64,000 bases of DNA from Bog-950 sp044225825 (GTDB lineage Bacteria; Bacteroidota; Bacteroidia; Chitinophagales; LD1). The stretch's first letter is position 1, and each line of letters starts with the position of its first letter. The position numbers and the translations under genes are program-made. Positions 50,314-58,995 of the stretch are shown here, one piece after another. The stretch is from positions 310,001 to 374,000 of the forward strand of contig JBGAIB010000003.1 of assembly GCA_044225825.1 (NCBI GenBank), read 5' to 3'. The notes below the pieces were generated by a model. The model was given only the letters and a program-made list of their open reading frames with translations. It searched no databases and had not been told where the DNA came from.

Positions 50314-52569
50314 GTGAATAGCAAAAGAAGATATAAATGGTTGTTGATAGTTGCCATGTTAGCTATTCGCTATTTGTATGCTCAAAATCCGCAGTTTGTC
50401 GCTCCTCTCGGTCATACCGATCGGATCGTGGCTGCTGAATTTAGCAGTAATAATCGATATTTATTAACTACTTCATATGACAATACTTATAAAGTGTGGT
50501 TAAATCCAGAGGGCACTTTATTATATACCTTTCAAGGCCGCAATTCAAACTATGCACATTTTTCTCCTGATAATAATTGCCTCTACTATGGTTTGGATAG
50601 TTTTATAATATTTAAAGATTTTAGGAGAGATACCGTTGTTTGTCGCCTAAATGTTAAAGGGGCTTATTATGATTATGCAATGAGTCCAGATGGGAAATAT
50701 TTAATGGTACGTTCATTATCTGGTATTTCCATATGGAACTTGTCAGATCTTAGTTGTACGAGTCGGTATGCGGTCAAACGTTCAAAAAAGGCATGTTGGA
50801 GTCCATTGGGAGAAAGCATATTGGTAGATTGTGGAGGAAGGATAGTGGTTTGGAGTTGGCATTCAAACGAAACAACTTTTCTGAATGCTTCTGATTTGGG
50901 GGAATCGCTGGAGGTAAAATATTCAAGGGATAGTCTGTGGCTTATGGGCTATTCGGATTCAGAGTTATTGCTATGGGATGCCAAAACGCTTGGAAAAATT
51001 ATTACGATAGACATTGCTGAAAAGCTGGGAAAAGCTGCCAGGGTTAGAGGGTTAGATATAAGTACAAATGGTAAGTACCTGCTTGTTAATGCATGGGATA
51101 GTATGTTCATTTGCAACGCGCTTTCGGGAGAAGTAATCGTTAAAAGACTAGTAAATAGGCCAGATTGGATTCTGTTTAATAGTGATGACAGCAGGGTGCT
51201 GGTTGGAGATTACTATGGGGGGTGCGGGAGCTACAAGGCTGAAGATTTGAGTGTTGAGCGCTCATTTAGCAATGCGCAGAGATATAGGGAGCAAACCGTT
51301 AATTATTCATTCAGTCATGACCGGAGCTATTTGATGCTTGAGTATGATAATACCTCTGTAATTGTACTGGATCCCCGCAGCGGTAAGGTGTTGTATAAGA
51401 CCTTAGGGGAACTAGAATCATGTTCTACCCAAATTAATCACAATGGTACTGTTGCCATTACAACAGGGGGGCGTTTATCGTGTTTTTGGGATTTAAAAAG
51501 CGGAGTGCTCTTGCAAGCACTGGATATCAGCCAATGGCAATTTGCTACTTTTAAATGGTGTAGCGAAGGTGAGGCGTTCTTAGTAATCGATACTGCCGGA
51601 AATATTAATGTCGGCAACGCCTTGAGAGGGAGCAAGATGAAACAAATAAGGCTACCTGAAAGTCTACGAGCCACGCAGGCTTTATTTAGCAAAACCGGAA
51701 CTTACATTATCGTAATGGTAGCTGGGCAAAACAGGGTGTGGATATACAATAATGCAACAAGCGTTCTTTTTGCCACGCTGCCTAATTCTGAAAGCGTAAA
51801 GGACTGCTTTGAAACCAATCAGGACGATACTTTTATTGCTGAATTGAATAATTTGGATGTTGTCCTTTGGCAAATCAGTAACCAGAAGAATACTACCATT
51901 TTGAACGAAATTAGCCAGGATATTCTTGAGCCGCGTATTAACAGATCCAATACATTGCTAAGTACGCTTACTAGCGATGGCACCGGTCATATCTGGGATA
52001 TTGTCAACGCGGAGTCATTATATACTAGGAAGGTTGCTGTTCCGCCTGGGAACCCACTTGAGTTTAGTCACGGCGACCAATACTTGCTGCAAGTTGAAAA
52101 TGAAAGATCAGTGGTAATTTTAGAGCCCCGCACAGGGGCTATAATCCAACATCTGCAGATTGGCAAGGCTGTTAGATTCTCCTGCTTCAGTTCTGACGGA
52201 AATTATCTTGTTATCGTTACTGCCGATCAGCGAGTTGAAGTGCGCGCTACCCAAAACTGGGCCGTTCTCTATTCCATTGATGACTACTACGGTAAAGTAA
52301 CCGCTGTCTCATTTAATAGTGATAAACAGTGGCTGATAGTTAATTATGGGAAAGTAGTTAGCGTTTATGAACTAATTAGTGGAGCTAAAAGAGGAAGTCG
52401 CGTTTTTTATCAATCCGATTGCTATGTTGATCTAGATAAGAATCAACATGTTTATCCCTCTCAGGAAGCCTTGAAGTCGGTCTATTTCGTAGATGAAGAT
52501 GGCGTTGCCTATTTAAATAAATCAAAGTCTCTATCTCGGTTAATGATACCGTATTTCTGGGGTAAATAG
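50314..52569 (+). CDS. Exported WD40-repeat protein
   Basis: 751 residues from the GTG at 50314. A signal peptide (residues 1-23, KWLLIVAMLAIRYLYAQ) is followed by about 12-14 WD40-like blades, for example GHTDRIVAAEFSSNN.YLLTTSYDNTYKVWL and YSRDSLWLMGYSDSELLLWD. Two propellers are likely. WD40 proteins with caspases are known in bacteria as fused proteins; here the parts are split and both exported. It lies 49 bases after the caspase gene. The last part ends in a short basic/aromatic tail (SRLMIPYFWGK). It may be the scaffold or target-binding partner of the protease, which is inference. Confidence 0.75.
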   Translation: MNSKRRYKWLLIVAMLAIRYLYAQNPQFVAPLGHTDRIVAAEFSSNNRYLLTTSYDNTYKVWLNPEGTLLYTFQGRNSNYAHFSPDNNCLYYGLDSFIIFKDFRRDTVVCRLNVKGAYYDYAMSPDGKYLMVRSLSGISIWNLSDLSCTSRYAVKRSKKACWSPLGESILVDCGGRIVVWSWHSNETTFLNASDLGESLEVKYSRDSLWLMGYSDSELLLWDAKTLGKIITIDIAEKLGKAARVRGLDISTNGKYLLVNAWDSMFICNALSGEVIVKRLVNRPDWILFNSDDSRVLVGDYYGGCGSYKAEDLSVERSFSNAQRYREQTVNYSFSHDRSYLMLEYDNTSVIVLDPRSGKVLYKTLGELESCSTQINHNGTVAITTGGRLSCFWDLKSGVLLQALDISQWQFATFKWCSEGEAFLVIDTAGNINVGNALRGSKMKQIRLPESLRATQALFSKTGTYIIVMVAGQNRVWIYNNATSVLFATLPNSESVKDCFETNQDDTFIAELNNLDVVLWQISNQKNTTILNEISQDILEPRINRSNTLLSTLTSDGTGHIWDIVNAESLYTRKVAVPPGNPLEFSHGDQYLLQVENERSVVILEPRTGAIIQHLQIGKAVRFSCFSSDGNYLVIVTADQRVEVRATQNWAVLYSIDDYYGKVTAVSFNSDKQWLIVNYGKVVSVYELISGAKRGSRVFYQSDCYVDLDKNQHVYPSQEALKSVYFVDEDGVAYLNKSKSLSRLMIPYFWGK

Positions 52570-52862
52570 GTACGTTTTTCAAAAGAAATGTCGCCGGTGG
52601 TCCATTAAATGTGATGATGGAGTTCGTTTAAAAAGCTTGATGATCTACGAAATTTACACGGAGGTTTTCTGATATTTCGTCAAGTTATAATCGGAAGTCC
52701 GGTGTTGTGAATTATTTTAACAAGTAATTGTTGTAAATACATTCAATAATAATTACCTTTATTGGTGAATCCTAAAGAAACGCCATGCAGATCGAGTCCC
52801 TGTTTAATGCCCTTGTAGTTGCCGGTGGCAGGCGCTTGCCTCTCATATTACATTTTCTGCAA

Positions 52863-52891
52863 TTTGTGCACTGTAAAAACAAGTGCACAAA
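52863..52891. repeat. 10-bp inverted repeat TTTGTGCACT/AGTGCACAAA
   Basis: Perfect arms around a nine-base centre (GTAAAAACA). A further CTGCACAAA follows directly, so it may be a binding site or a hairpin. Confidence 0.45.
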
Positions 52892-52995
52892 TCTGCACAA
52901 ATCGCTAAGGGCGGCTTAAGGGTTTTCAGTTAAAAGGCGGCAAACCACAAAAAAACAGTGTAAAACACTGTAAAGTTGAAAAGGTGCTGGTGCAG

Positions 52996-53071
52996 AAAAG
53001 TGTAAAGGAGTGTAAAGTTCAGGCTCCGGGCACTACTCTGTCTCCTATCTGATCTCTGCTTTCTGTTTTCT
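52996..53071. repeat. 76-bp direct repeat, copy 1
   Basis: Starts with AAAAGTGTAAAGGAGTG and ends in CTCTGCTTTCTGTTTTCT. It differs from the copy at 53444-53519 by only a few bases. Confidence 0.75.
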
Positions 53072-53076
53072 GAATT

Positions 53077-53199
53077 GTGTAAAGTTAACCGGTAATCAGG
53101 TTAATCCGCGCCGGTGGTGTGCAGAGGAATTGTGCTCCCCTCTCTGGAGCAGAGCCATTGCGCAGCACAAACAGAGAGGGGTCGGGGGTGAGTAAAAAG
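53077..53199. repeat. 123-bp direct repeat, copy 1
   Basis: GTGTAAAGTTAACCGG to GTGAGTAAAAAG. Contains CCCCTCTCTG and CAGAGAGGGG arms. It differs from the copy at 53326-53448 by about four bases. Confidence 0.8.
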
Positions 53200-53325
53200 C
53201 TGTAAAGGAGTGTAAAGTTCAGACACGGCTACACTTTGCTGTCATCCTGAACAAAGCGATAGCGACGTGAAGGATCCCATGCCGGGGAGGGCCGACTAAA
53301 GTAAAAGGCAGAAAAGTGTAAAGCA

Positions 53326-53448
53326 GTGTAAAGTTAACCGGTAATCAGGTTAATCCGCGCCGGTAGTGTGCAGAGGAATTGTGCTCCCCTCTCTGGAGCA
53401 GAGCCATGGCGTAGCACAAGCAGAGAGGGGTCGGGGGTGAGTAAAAAG
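53326..53448. repeat. 123-bp direct repeat, copy 2
   Basis: Second copy, offset 249 bases from the first. Confidence 0.8.
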
Positions 53449-53519
53449 TGTAAAGGAGTGTAAAGTTCAGGCTCCGGGCACTGCGCTGTCTGCTATCTGA
53501 TCTCTGCTTTCTGTTTTCT
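53444..53519. repeat. 76-bp direct repeat, copy 2, overlapping the oxidoreductase 3' end
   Basis: Offset 448 bases from copy 1. It overlaps the last 27 bases, including the stop codon, of the minus-strand CoA-disulfide reductase gene. Confidence 0.75.
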
Positions 53520-55169
53520 ACTTTCTTCCACGCAAACACTATACGTATTATAACCACCGCTTATGTTCTTCACCCGTTCAAAACCATTCTGCAGCAGTAT
53601 GCGTTGTGCCAGGTATCCGCGCAACCCAATCTGACAAAAGATATAGATGTTCTTATCCTTCGGCAATTCCTGTAAGCGGCTGCGCAAATCATCTACCGGT
53701 AAATTAATAGCGCCCGGTATAGTGCCGGCTTCAAATTCTACCGGTGTGCGCACATCTATAAGTAGGTCCTCTTTGCCAATAGCGGCAACCTCATCCCAAT
53801 AAATGATGTGTAGCTTTTTCGATAAAAGGTTATCGGCTACAAAGCCGGCCATATTAATGGGGTCCTTAGCGGAGGAATAAGGTGGGGCATAAGCGTGTTC
53901 AAACTCCATCAGGTCGTAAATGGTGCCGCCATCTTTTATAATAGAGGCCAGCACATCCAGGCGCTTGTCGGTGCCCTCAAAACCAACAACCTGTGCACCG
54001 TATAATTTACCGCCCTCCGGCGAAAAGGTAATTTGAATACTCAGTTGCTGCCCGCCGGGGTAATAACCTGCATGCGAGTTGCTGTGTGTGGTAGATACCA
54101 GGTGCGGAATGTTAGCTGCTTTTAAATGCTTGGATGCCATACCGGTTGCACCGGCCGTCATATCAAACAGTTTTACAATGGCTGTATTGATGGCCCCTTT
54201 GTAAGGCTCTTTATTGCCAAGCACGATGTTGTTGGCGCAAATGCGGCCTTGTTTGTTGGCAGGCCCGGCTAAATACGTGTTCATTGACATACCGGTAATA
54301 GGGTTGGCAAACTCTATTGCATCCCCTACGGCGTAAATGTCCGGGTTGGAAGTCTGCAGGTATTCGTTTACAAAAATACCACGGGCAGTTCCCAGTTGTA
54401 AGCCTGCATTAACGGCCAGTTTGGTATCGGGCCGCACACCAATGGAAAGCAGCACTACATCAGCAGGTAGCGGAGCTCCTTCTTTCAAAAGCACGTTTAG
54501 TCCGTTTGCAGTGGTTTCAAACCCTGCCACAGCAGTACTCAGTTTAAGGTGTACTCCCTTCTGCCGCATATGCTGTTGTATCCTGGCCGCCATTGCAAAA
54601 TCCAGAGGTGCCAGAATCTGTCCGGCCATTTCAACCACCGTAACATCCATGCCCAGGGCATGCAGGTTCTCGGCCATCTCCAAACCAATAAAGCCTGCGC
54701 CAACAATTACGGCTTTCCCAACCTTGTGTTGGTCTACATAGCTTTTAATAAAGTCGGTGTCGTTTACATTGCGCAGCGTAAAAATGCCCGGCAGGTTTAT
54801 ACCCGGCAGCGGTGGGCGTATAGGTTCAGCACCCGGAGAAAGCACCAATTTGTCATAACCTTCTTCGTAGGTTTTGCCAGTTTTCAGGTCCATAGCCTGC
54901 ACGGTCTTTTTAGTGGCATCAATGGCCGTAACTTCAGTTTTTACCCGTACGTCAATATTAAAACGCGCGTTAAATGCTGCGGCAGTCTGTACAAACAGTT
55001 TCTCCCGTTCTTTAATTACTTCGCCTATATAATAAGGTAACCCGCAGTTGGCATACGAGATGTAATCACCCTTTTCAAAAATTACAATTTCAGCCTGTTC
55101 ATCCAGTCTTCTTAAGCGGGCAGCCGTGCTTGCGCCCCCGGCAACTGCGCCAACAATAACATACTTCAT
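53493..55169 (-). CDS. cdr: CoA-disulfide reductase with C-terminal rhodanese domain
   Basis: 558 residues from the ATG at 55169; seven upstream codons are dismissed because they overlap the promoter zone. The FAD fold GAVAGGASTAARLRRLDEQA is at the start, the redox Cys lies in ISYANCGLPYYIGE, and the NAD(P)H fold and dimer domain follow. The last 100 residues are a rhodanese domain with DVRTPVEFEAGTIPGAINLP and the cysteine loop FCQIGLRGY. It reduces CoA disulfide or persulfide species, giving protection against sulfane and oxidative stress. The C-terminal residues after NTYSVCVE are encoded by the 76-bp repeat. A strong -7 box and an operator-like palindrome precede it. Confidence 0.88.
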   Translation of the reverse strand: MKYVIVGAVAGGASTAARLRRLDEQAEIVIFEKGDYISYANCGLPYYIGEVIKEREKLFVQTAAAFNARFNIDVRVKTEVTAIDATKKTVQAMDLKTGKTYEEGYDKLVLSPGAEPIRPPLPGINLPGIFTLRNVNDTDFIKSYVDQHKVGKAVIVGAGFIGLEMAENLHALGMDVTVVEMAGQILAPLDFAMAARIQQHMRQKGVHLKLSTAVAGFETTANGLNVLLKEGAPLPADVVLLSIGVRPDTKLAVNAGLQLGTARGIFVNEYLQTSNPDIYAVGDAIEFANPITGMSMNTYLAGPANKQGRICANNIVLGNKEPYKGAINTAIVKLFDMTAGATGMASKHLKAANIPHLVSTTHSNSHAGYYPGGQQLSIQITFSPEGGKLYGAQVVGFEGTDKRLDVLASIIKDGGTIYDLMEFEHAYAPPYSSAKDPINMAGFVADNLLSKKLHIIYWDEVAAIGKEDLLIDVRTPVEFEAGTIPGAINLPVDDLRSRLQELPKDKNIYIFCQIGLRGYLAQRILLQNGFERVKNISGGYNTYSVCVEESRKQKAEIR

Positions 55170-55187
55170 GTGGGGAAAAATTTTCCG

Positions 55188-55195
55188 CAAATGTA
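55188..55195 (-). promoter_or_regulatory. -7 box TACATTTG of the CoA-disulfide reductase gene
   Basis: Perfect TAnnTTTG on the minus strand, 19 bases before the ATG at 55169. Confidence 0.5.
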
Positions 55196-55211
55196 TGATA
55201 AGCGCTATGTT

Positions 55212-55228
55212 ACATTTGGAACAAATGT
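55212..55228. promoter_or_regulatory. Operator-like palindrome at the -33 region
   Basis: ACATTT-GGAAC-AAATGT, six-base perfect arms and a five-base centre, beginning 17 bases upstream of the -7 box, in the place of the missing -33 element. A Crp/Fnr-type activator site is plausible. Confidence 0.4.
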
Positions 55229-55450
55229 TACTGATAGCAGATGATGTGAAAGGGAAATTGAACAGCGCCCCGGTATTTATGACTTAATAAACATGCGTGT
55301 TCTGTCTGTTTACATGCCTTTAGTTTTTCCGGCACGGTCCATTTTTAATTTGATAAAAGTCATTACCGGGGTTAACTTGTTAGAAGGATATTTAATGCAG
55401 CAAACATTTGGTAAGGAGTGTTGTTTTTTCTTTGAAGCATAAAACCTGCT

Positions 55451-56161
55451 ATGGAAATTGCCCGGCTCGAAGCCGCCACCAAAAGATACCCTAACGGCGA
55501 CAGCGAAATTGTAGCGCTGGAGCCTACCGATTTTTCTGTGGGCACCGGCGAGTTGGTTTTGATTATCGGCCCCTCGGGTTCCGGTAAAACCACCTTGCTT
55601 TCGTTGCTGGGTTGTGTTATTTATCCAACAGTAGGTAAGGTTTGGGTAAATGGCACCTATACACAAAACCTCAGCGATCAGCAATTGGCTAAAGTCAGGC
55701 TGCAAAATATCGGCTTTGTTTTTCAGCAGTTTAATCTCATCGCCCCTTTAAATGTGGAGCAAAATGTAATGCTGCCATTACAACTGCAAGGCGAAAAAGC
55801 ATCGGTAGCGCGGCAGGCAGCACATAAATCGCTGCAATTGCTGGGTATGGAACACCGCTTAAAATCATTGCCTAAAATGCTTTCCGGTGGCGAACAGCAA
55901 CGCGTAGCAATAGCAAGGGCCTTGGTGGGCGACCCACCGCTTATTTTATGCGATGAGCCTACTGCCTCGCTGGATGTTACCTCGGTTGGTATTGTAATGC
56001 AAAAATTGCAGGACCTGGCTAAACAGGAGAAGGCCGTAATTGTAGTAACGCACGACCAACGCCTTATTCCTTTTGCCACCCGCATTATTGAAGTTAAAAA
56101 TGGCAGGGCGGTGGAACGCACCCGCAGCCAATATCTAAAGGACCTACAAGCTGAAGTATGA
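55451..56161 (+). CDS. ABC transporter ATP-binding protein (DevA/MacB-like)
   Basis: 236 residues: Walker A GPSGSGKT (40-47), Q-loop, signature LSGGEQQRVAIARAL, Walker B LILCDEPTASLD and the switch His in VVVTHDQR. This is the LolD/MacB/DevA subfamily, which powers export through the FtsX-type permeases and an HlyD-type adaptor encoded next. It forms a three-gene operon: the next start (56158) overlaps its stop. The substrate could be a glycolipid or lipopeptide (DevBCA) or a drug; not decided. Confidence 0.87.
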   Translation: MEIARLEAATKRYPNGDSEIVALEPTDFSVGTGELVLIIGPSGSGKTTLLSLLGCVIYPTVGKVWVNGTYTQNLSDQQLAKVRLQNIGFVFQQFNLIAPLNVEQNVMLPLQLQGEKASVARQAAHKSLQLLGMEHRLKSLPKMLSGGEQQRVAIARALVGDPPLILCDEPTASLDVTSVGIVMQKLQDLAKQEKAVIVVTHDQRLIPFATRIIEVKNGRAVERTRSQYLKDLQAEV

Positions 56162-57087
56162 TGAAACGGATACTGATTTTTTTACCCCTGTTAGTGTTGT
56201 TAGCCGCTTGTTCCAATAAAAAGAAGGCCGCAGCAATACAGCCGGAGCAAACCGAAATGACCGAAGTGGTAGCTATCGGCCGGGTAGAACCGGAAGATAA
56301 AATTACCGCAATCGGCAGCCAGGTAAATGGTATTGTTAAACGTTTGTTTGTACGCGAGGGCGATACTGTAAAAAAAGGGCAGGTAATGGTGGAACTGGCC
56401 CATGATTACGAGGATGCTCAATTACTGCAGGCGCAGGCCAAACTCGCAACACAAAAGGCAGAGATCGAGAGTGTGAATGCGCAGTTGGCTTCGGCAAAGT
56501 TAAAGACCGATAACCTGCAGAACAGGTTGTTGCGCGTAAAAAACATGGTCAGTCAGGGCGCCGAAACACAACAAAACCTCGACAATGCTCAAACGGAGTA
56601 CGATCAATCGCTGGCGGATATACAGCGCTATACCGCAGCACTTAGTTCCGAACAGGCAAAACTGAACGAGCGGACTACGGATGTAAATGTAGTACGCGCG
56701 CAAATTGAACAGAAAACGATTAAAGCCCCGGCAAACGGCCTCGTGCTGAATATGGACATAACCGAAGGTGCTTCGGTGGTTACCAACCAAAGCCTTTTCG
56801 ATTTTGCGCCTTCTTCAGTGCTTACAGTTTTATGCGAAGTAGATGAATTGCTGGCTGATAAAGTTAAAGTCGGACAACAGGCTTTTATCCGCAACCAGGG
56901 CATGGATGGCAAACTGGCAACCGGCCAAGTAGTTTACGTGGCTGCTTATCTGAAAAAGAAATCGCTCTTCAGCGACGATAGTGGCAATATGGAAGACCGG
57001 CGTGTTCGCGAGGTTCGAATAGTTATTAAGGATGCCGCCCCTTTGTTGTATGATGCGCGTGTTGAAGCTGTAATTGATATCCGCTAA
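56158..57087 (+). CDS. HlyD/DevB-type adaptor lipoprotein
   Basis: 309 residues. A lipoprotein signal with lipobox LLAAC (Cys19) anchors it at the membrane. The barrel-sandwich (GIVKRLFVREGDTVKKGQVM), a long coiled-coil hairpin (AKLATQKAEIESVNAQLASA, LDNAQTEYDQSLADIQRYTA) and a beta-barrel end follow. The start overlaps the ABC stop (ATGATG: either Met may be used). It should bridge the permease to an outer membrane channel, which is not encoded here. Permease gene follows after two bases. Confidence 0.85.
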   Translation: MMKRILIFLPLLVLLAACSNKKKAAAIQPEQTEMTEVVAIGRVEPEDKITAIGSQVNGIVKRLFVREGDTVKKGQVMVELAHDYEDAQLLQAQAKLATQKAEIESVNAQLASAKLKTDNLQNRLLRVKNMVSQGAETQQNLDNAQTEYDQSLADIQRYTAALSSEQAKLNERTTDVNVVRAQIEQKTIKAPANGLVLNMDITEGASVVTNQSLFDFAPSSVLTVLCEVDELLADKVKVGQQAFIRNQGMDGKLATGQVVYVAAYLKKKSLFSDDSGNMEDRRVREVRIVIKDAAPLLYDARVEAVIDIR

Positions 57088-57089
57088 GT

Positions 57090-58211
57090 ATGTTTAAAAC
57101 CGCATTAAGATTTATTGTATTTGATAAGCCTAAAAGCATTGGCGCGCTTTTCGGGGTTATTATCTCTATATTCTTAATCGGGCAGCAGGTAGGCATTTTT
57201 ATTTTCCTTACCAACATGATGTCTAACCTGGTGGATCATGTAGACGCGGATATTTGGGTAATTGACAACCGCAGCACCAATGTAAATGCCCTTGGGCGCA
57301 TCGCGGCAAAGTATCAGCGCGAGGTTTGGAGCATGCCGGGGGTTGACAAAGCCTATCCGCTGGTAATCTCTGGTGCCTCCGTTAAATTTGGTGATGGCGC
57401 TTCGGGTGGCGTAACGCTGGTGGGTTCGCAGGCGCCAGCCTTTGTAGGTGGCCCCTGGAACATTACCGGCGGTCCTGTAACAAAGTTGCTTTTTGATAAT
57501 GCAGTTACTACGGAGTTTTACGATAGCAAGCTGTTGGGTAATGCTACGCTCGGTACGCAGTTCGAAATTGGTGGCAAACGTGCCTGGGTAGCACTGCAAA
57601 CACATGGCGCACGGGGCTTTGGCGCTTCCTACGTGTTCACTACTATCGAACGTGCCCGTTATCTGGGTAACTTTCCTGCCGATAAAATCAGCGCCGTACT
57701 CATCCGCTTAAAGCCCGGTTCCGATCCGCAAACCGTAATTGCTGCAATCAATAAAAATGTATTTGGTGTTAAGGCCTGGTCTAAAAAGGAACTTAGTGCG
57801 GCAACGGTTAAAACCGTGCTTAGTTCCAGCGGTATTGCTACCTCGGTAGGTACGCTTATTCTGTTTGCTATCATATCAGGCAGTATTGTTATTGGCCTGA
57901 CATTATATAGTGCCGCCACCGATCGCCTGAAAGATTATGCAACACTGAAAGCCATCGGCGCTACCAATGGCTATGTACGTAATCTGATACTTACGCAGGC
58001 AATTATATTCGCTGTAATCGGTTTTATAATCGGGTTAGGATTAATGGAGGCTTTCCGGCTCGGCATTGCAAACGCAGGCGTTATGTTTAGTTACAGTTTG
58101 CCCATGTATATTGGCTTTGCGTTTATCACCATTCTTATTTCAACCGGTGGTGCTATTGCCGCAATCAACCGTATTACAAAAGTGGAGCCTGCCTCTGTGT
58201 TCAGAGGATAG
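57090..58211 (+). CDS. FtsX-type ABC permease (DevC-like)
   Basis: 373 residues. One membrane helix near residues 10-30 (KSIGALFGVIISIFLIGQQV), a periplasmic MacB-PCD-like loop to about residue 250, then three helices (ILFAIISGSIVIGLTLYSAA, ILTQAIIFAVIGFIIGLGLM, IGFAFITILISTGGAIAAIN). This four-helix layout is the FtsX/DevC fold. It works with the ATPase and the adaptor encoded upstream as an exporter. The C-terminus KVEPASVFRG is typical of the family. The 160 bases after it hold no gene. Confidence 0.86.
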   Translation: MFKTALRFIVFDKPKSIGALFGVIISIFLIGQQVGIFIFLTNMMSNLVDHVDADIWVIDNRSTNVNALGRIAAKYQREVWSMPGVDKAYPLVISGASVKFGDGASGGVTLVGSQAPAFVGGPWNITGGPVTKLLFDNAVTTEFYDSKLLGNATLGTQFEIGGKRAWVALQTHGARGFGASYVFTTIERARYLGNFPADKISAVLIRLKPGSDPQTVIAAINKNVFGVKAWSKKELSAATVKTVLSSSGIATSVGTLILFAIISGSIVIGLTLYSAATDRLKDYATLKAIGATNGYVRNLILTQAIIFAVIGFIIGLGLMEAFRLGIANAGVMFSYSLPMYIGFAFITILISTGGAIAAINRITKVEPASVFRG

Positions 58212-58371
58212 AGGTGTTCTGCATATTTTGTGAAGGTTAATGTGTAATCGGGCAACAGCAAGGCCTGTTATCTTACAGACTTTCTTTTTATTTTTAGGTT
58301 ATAGGACAAATGAAATCATGAAGGGCTAAGGGCAAGCCACAAGCGATTACCTCAACAATTAAATAGCTGTA

Positions 58372-58929
58372 ATGAAGAAGGAACTGGCCGCCAAACAAAA
58401 GGCGGCTTTATTGACGATATTGAGCAAGCGGTTTGAAAAGAATATGAATCGCCATAAAGGATTAGCATGGGAAAAGGTGCAGGCAAAACTGGAGAGCCAA
58501 CCTTTAAAACTATGGTCGCTGAATGAAATGGAGGCTACCGGTGGCGAGCCGGATGTAATTGGCTACGACAAGAAATCCAATGAGTTCATTTTCTGTGATT
58601 GCTCCCCCGAAAGTCCTGCGGGCCGCCGCAGTGTTTGTTACGACCGCGAAGGGTTGGAATCGCGCAAGGAGCACCGCCCGGCCAACAGCGCTATAGATAT
58701 GGCCGAAGAAATGGGCGTAGAAATTTTAACGGAAGAAGAATACCGGAACCTGCAGCACTTGGGCCCCTTTGATACCAAAACATCCAGTTGGTTAAAAACG
58801 CCACCGGCCATCAGAAAGCACGGCGGCAGTATTTTTGGCGACTACCGTTACGGGCAGGTGTTTGTTTACCACAATGGGGCACAGTCTTATTATGCCGCAC
58901 GTGCTTTCCGCGCAGCACTCCGGGTTTAA
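58372..58929 (+). CDS. DUF4256-family protein
   Basis: 185 residues. SLNEMEATGGEPDVIGYDKK, FCDCSPESPAGRRSVCYDRE and GVEILTEEEYRNLQHLGPFD are the marks of DUF4256. No signal peptide. The family function is unknown; the conserved Cys/Asp/Arg core and the C-terminal GDYRYGQVFVYHNGAQSYY suggest an enzyme. It stands alone in its direction before the esterase gene. Confidence 0.8.
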   Translation: MKKELAAKQKAALLTILSKRFEKNMNRHKGLAWEKVQAKLESQPLKLWSLNEMEATGGEPDVIGYDKKSNEFIFCDCSPESPAGRRSVCYDREGLESRKEHRPANSAIDMAEEMGVEILTEEEYRNLQHLGPFDTKTSSWLKTPPAIRKHGGSIFGDYRYGQVFVYHNGAQSYYAARAFRAALRV

Positions 58930-58995
58930 GTATAGGCGTACCCCACCGTTGAGTTGTGCCTTTCACCGCACTGCTGTTTTCTTACATTCGCCCTC

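Larger units (their letters stand above)
52959..53465. repeat. Array of TGTAAA pairs spaced by exactly 10 bases
   Basis: TGTAAA starts at 52959/52969, 53001/53011, 53201/53211, 53317/53327 and 53449/53459, five pairs each with a 10-base step, plus a single at 53078. The usual form is AGTGTAAAGGAGTGTAAAGTT. One copy per helical turn suggests a protein-binding array, but the pairs are also parts of the longer duplicated units. Confidence 0.55.
52570..53492. other. 923-base repeat-rich region without a clear gene
   Basis: It contains an inverted repeat at 52863-52891, five 10-bp-spaced TGTAAA pairs, a 123-bp direct repeat (53077-53199 and 53326-53448), a 76-bp direct repeat (52996-53071 and 53444-53519) and one common Bacteroidota word (GTCATCCTGAACAAAGCG at 53241). 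No reading frame with coding character was found. Confidence 0.7.

Noticed and set aside
52959..53465. CRISPR array
   Set aside because: Repeats are unequal in spacing, have no constant spacer length and no cas genes are near.
52863..53519. Replication origin with iterons
   Set aside because: No DnaA box, no replication gene and the repeats are parts of dispersed intergenic units.
53345..53557. 70-residue minus-strand frame in the repeats
   Set aside because: Entirely inside the repeat units and the 3' end of the reductase gene.
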